Shown piece by piece: positions 14,733 to 15,504 of a DNA stretch of 15,504 nucleotides. The notes beneath the pieces are model-generated. The model made no database searches, was not told the DNA's origin, and worked only from the letters and a program-made list of their open reading frames with translations. The position numbers were made by a program, and so were the translations under genes. The first letter of the stretch is position 1. The number at the start of each line of letters is the position of its first letter. The stretch is from positions 1 through 15,504 of the forward strand of contig JAGLDN010000343.1 of NCBI GenBank assembly GCA_023145575.1. Direction: 5' to 3'. The stretch comes from Psychromonas sp. (GTDB lineage: Bacteria > Pseudomonadota > Gammaproteobacteria > Enterobacterales > Psychromonadaceae).

Positions 14733-15504
14733 ATGAAAGAGTCTTCACAACTGACTGATGCACTAAAATATCAAATTTATCCCTCAATAAAAGTGCTATC
14801 AGTCAAACTAAAATAGAGTTTCAACTTGGCGTTAATCAATCTTAAATTTTACGAGAATTAAAGCGTAATACCGCTAAGAGCGGATAGATTTAAGCAAGCT
14901 GAGAACAAGGCTATCATACAGCGAAAAAATTCAGTAAGTTGCCAGTTATGGCACCCGCAACAATTAAAGATTTAACCTCAAAAATGAATGAAAACTGCAC
15001 CTCTGAGCAGATCTTTGGTCGCCTTAAAAGTAGCTTGAGGACGTTATTAAAGTGGGCCATGAAACGATCTACAAGTTAAGTTAGGCGGATAAAAAAGACG
15101 GTGGCGATCTTTACACTCGATTACGACCAATAGCCAAGAAATGCACATCAAGAAATAAAGCACGCAAGCTGCCGTGGGTTATTAAAGATAAAGTTCGTAT
15201 TGAAGAGCCCCCAGAAGAAGTCAATAACAGATCGAGAGTCGGTAATTAGGAAATAGATTTAGTCATCAAAAAGGGGCATCGCGGAGACTTGCTTATAATA
15301 GTTGATCTACTCACTCGTTACACTTTAACTAAGCGAATTTTTGATAAATTACCGACAACAGTTACCGATGCAACAATTAAATTATTGGCGTCATTTAAGG
15401 ATTTTGTCTTAACGATCTCAGCTGAGAATAGGAATGAATTTGCAAACCAGAAAGAGGTGTATAAAGCACTTGATTGTGGTTTATTAGGCGACAATTAACT
15501 TGGC
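14733..15504 (+). pseudogene. IS30-family transposase, decayed and cut by the window edge
   Basis: Fragments in shifted frames reconstruct an IS30 transposase. The N-terminal helix-turn-helix region reads LTDALKYQIY, then after a frameshift near 14793 SQTKIEFQLGVNQS-stop-ILRELKRN. TSEQIFGRL and, after another shift near 15040, VGHETIY and DKKDGGDLY follow. The frame from about 15040 to 15498 carries TAG at 15082-15084 and 15247-15249; the latter replaces the Trp of the usual GDWEID. The core reads EIDLVIKKGHRGDL and VLTISAENRNEFANQ, where the second catalytic Asp (ADNG in the family) is Glu and the next Gly is Arg. The stop at 15496 precedes the expected HPY/WERG region, so the end is also altered. 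It cannot encode a working transposase. Confidence 0.85.

Overview
The window looks like chromosomal DNA from a low-GC, probably cold-adapted marine gammaproteobacterium. A Psychromonas-like or other Alteromonadales/Vibrio-related organism fits best, but this is inferred only from protein resemblance, A/T-rich codon use and gene order. Most of the window is conserved core genome. The two ends and several gaps hold decayed mobile DNA and short repeats.

Layout. 1-770: a short leftward ORF of uncertain identity, an 8-bp tandem repeat, a 15-bp inverted repeat and a gene-free, possibly IS-derived stretch. 770-2603: the leftward minC-minD-minE operon for division-site placement. 2717-4495: the divergent rightward operon ycgL, a MltB-family lytic transglycosylase and ycgN. 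4496-5010: an inverted repeat, then a decayed gene with three in-frame stops. 5011-5729: rightward arsC/yfgD overlapping a DUF2069 membrane protein gene. 5816-7834: leftward DUF2066 gene followed by hda. 8048-9746: rightward purM-purN. 9747-10378: a gene-free gap ending in four 17-bp tandem repeats that reach almost to the next start codon. 10379-14335: a three-gene operon of two PqiA-domain membrane proteins and a seven-MCE-domain LetB/YebT-type protein. 14336-15504: hairpin-rich spacer, then a decayed IS30-family transposase that runs to the window edge.

How the genes work together. MinCDE place the division septum; the transglycosylase trims peptidoglycan. The block yfgD/DUF2069/hda/DUF2066/purMN resembles the E. 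coli yfgD-hda-uraA-upp-purMN neighbourhood, without uraA or upp here. Hda restrains DnaA after replication initiation, and PurM and PurN catalyse adjacent steps of purine synthesis. The last operon encodes a predicted LetAB lipid-transport system between inner and outer membranes. Its LetA function is divided between two 209-residue proteins, whereas E. coli has one two-domain protein.

I see no tRNA, rRNA, CRISPR array, prophage or defence system, and no convincing new multi-gene system. The items most worth a second look are the 17-bp repeat array in the letAB leader, the nonsense-riddled unidentified pseudogene, the outward-facing 15-bp repeats near the left edge, the altered clamp-binding motif of Hda, and the decayed IS30 element.
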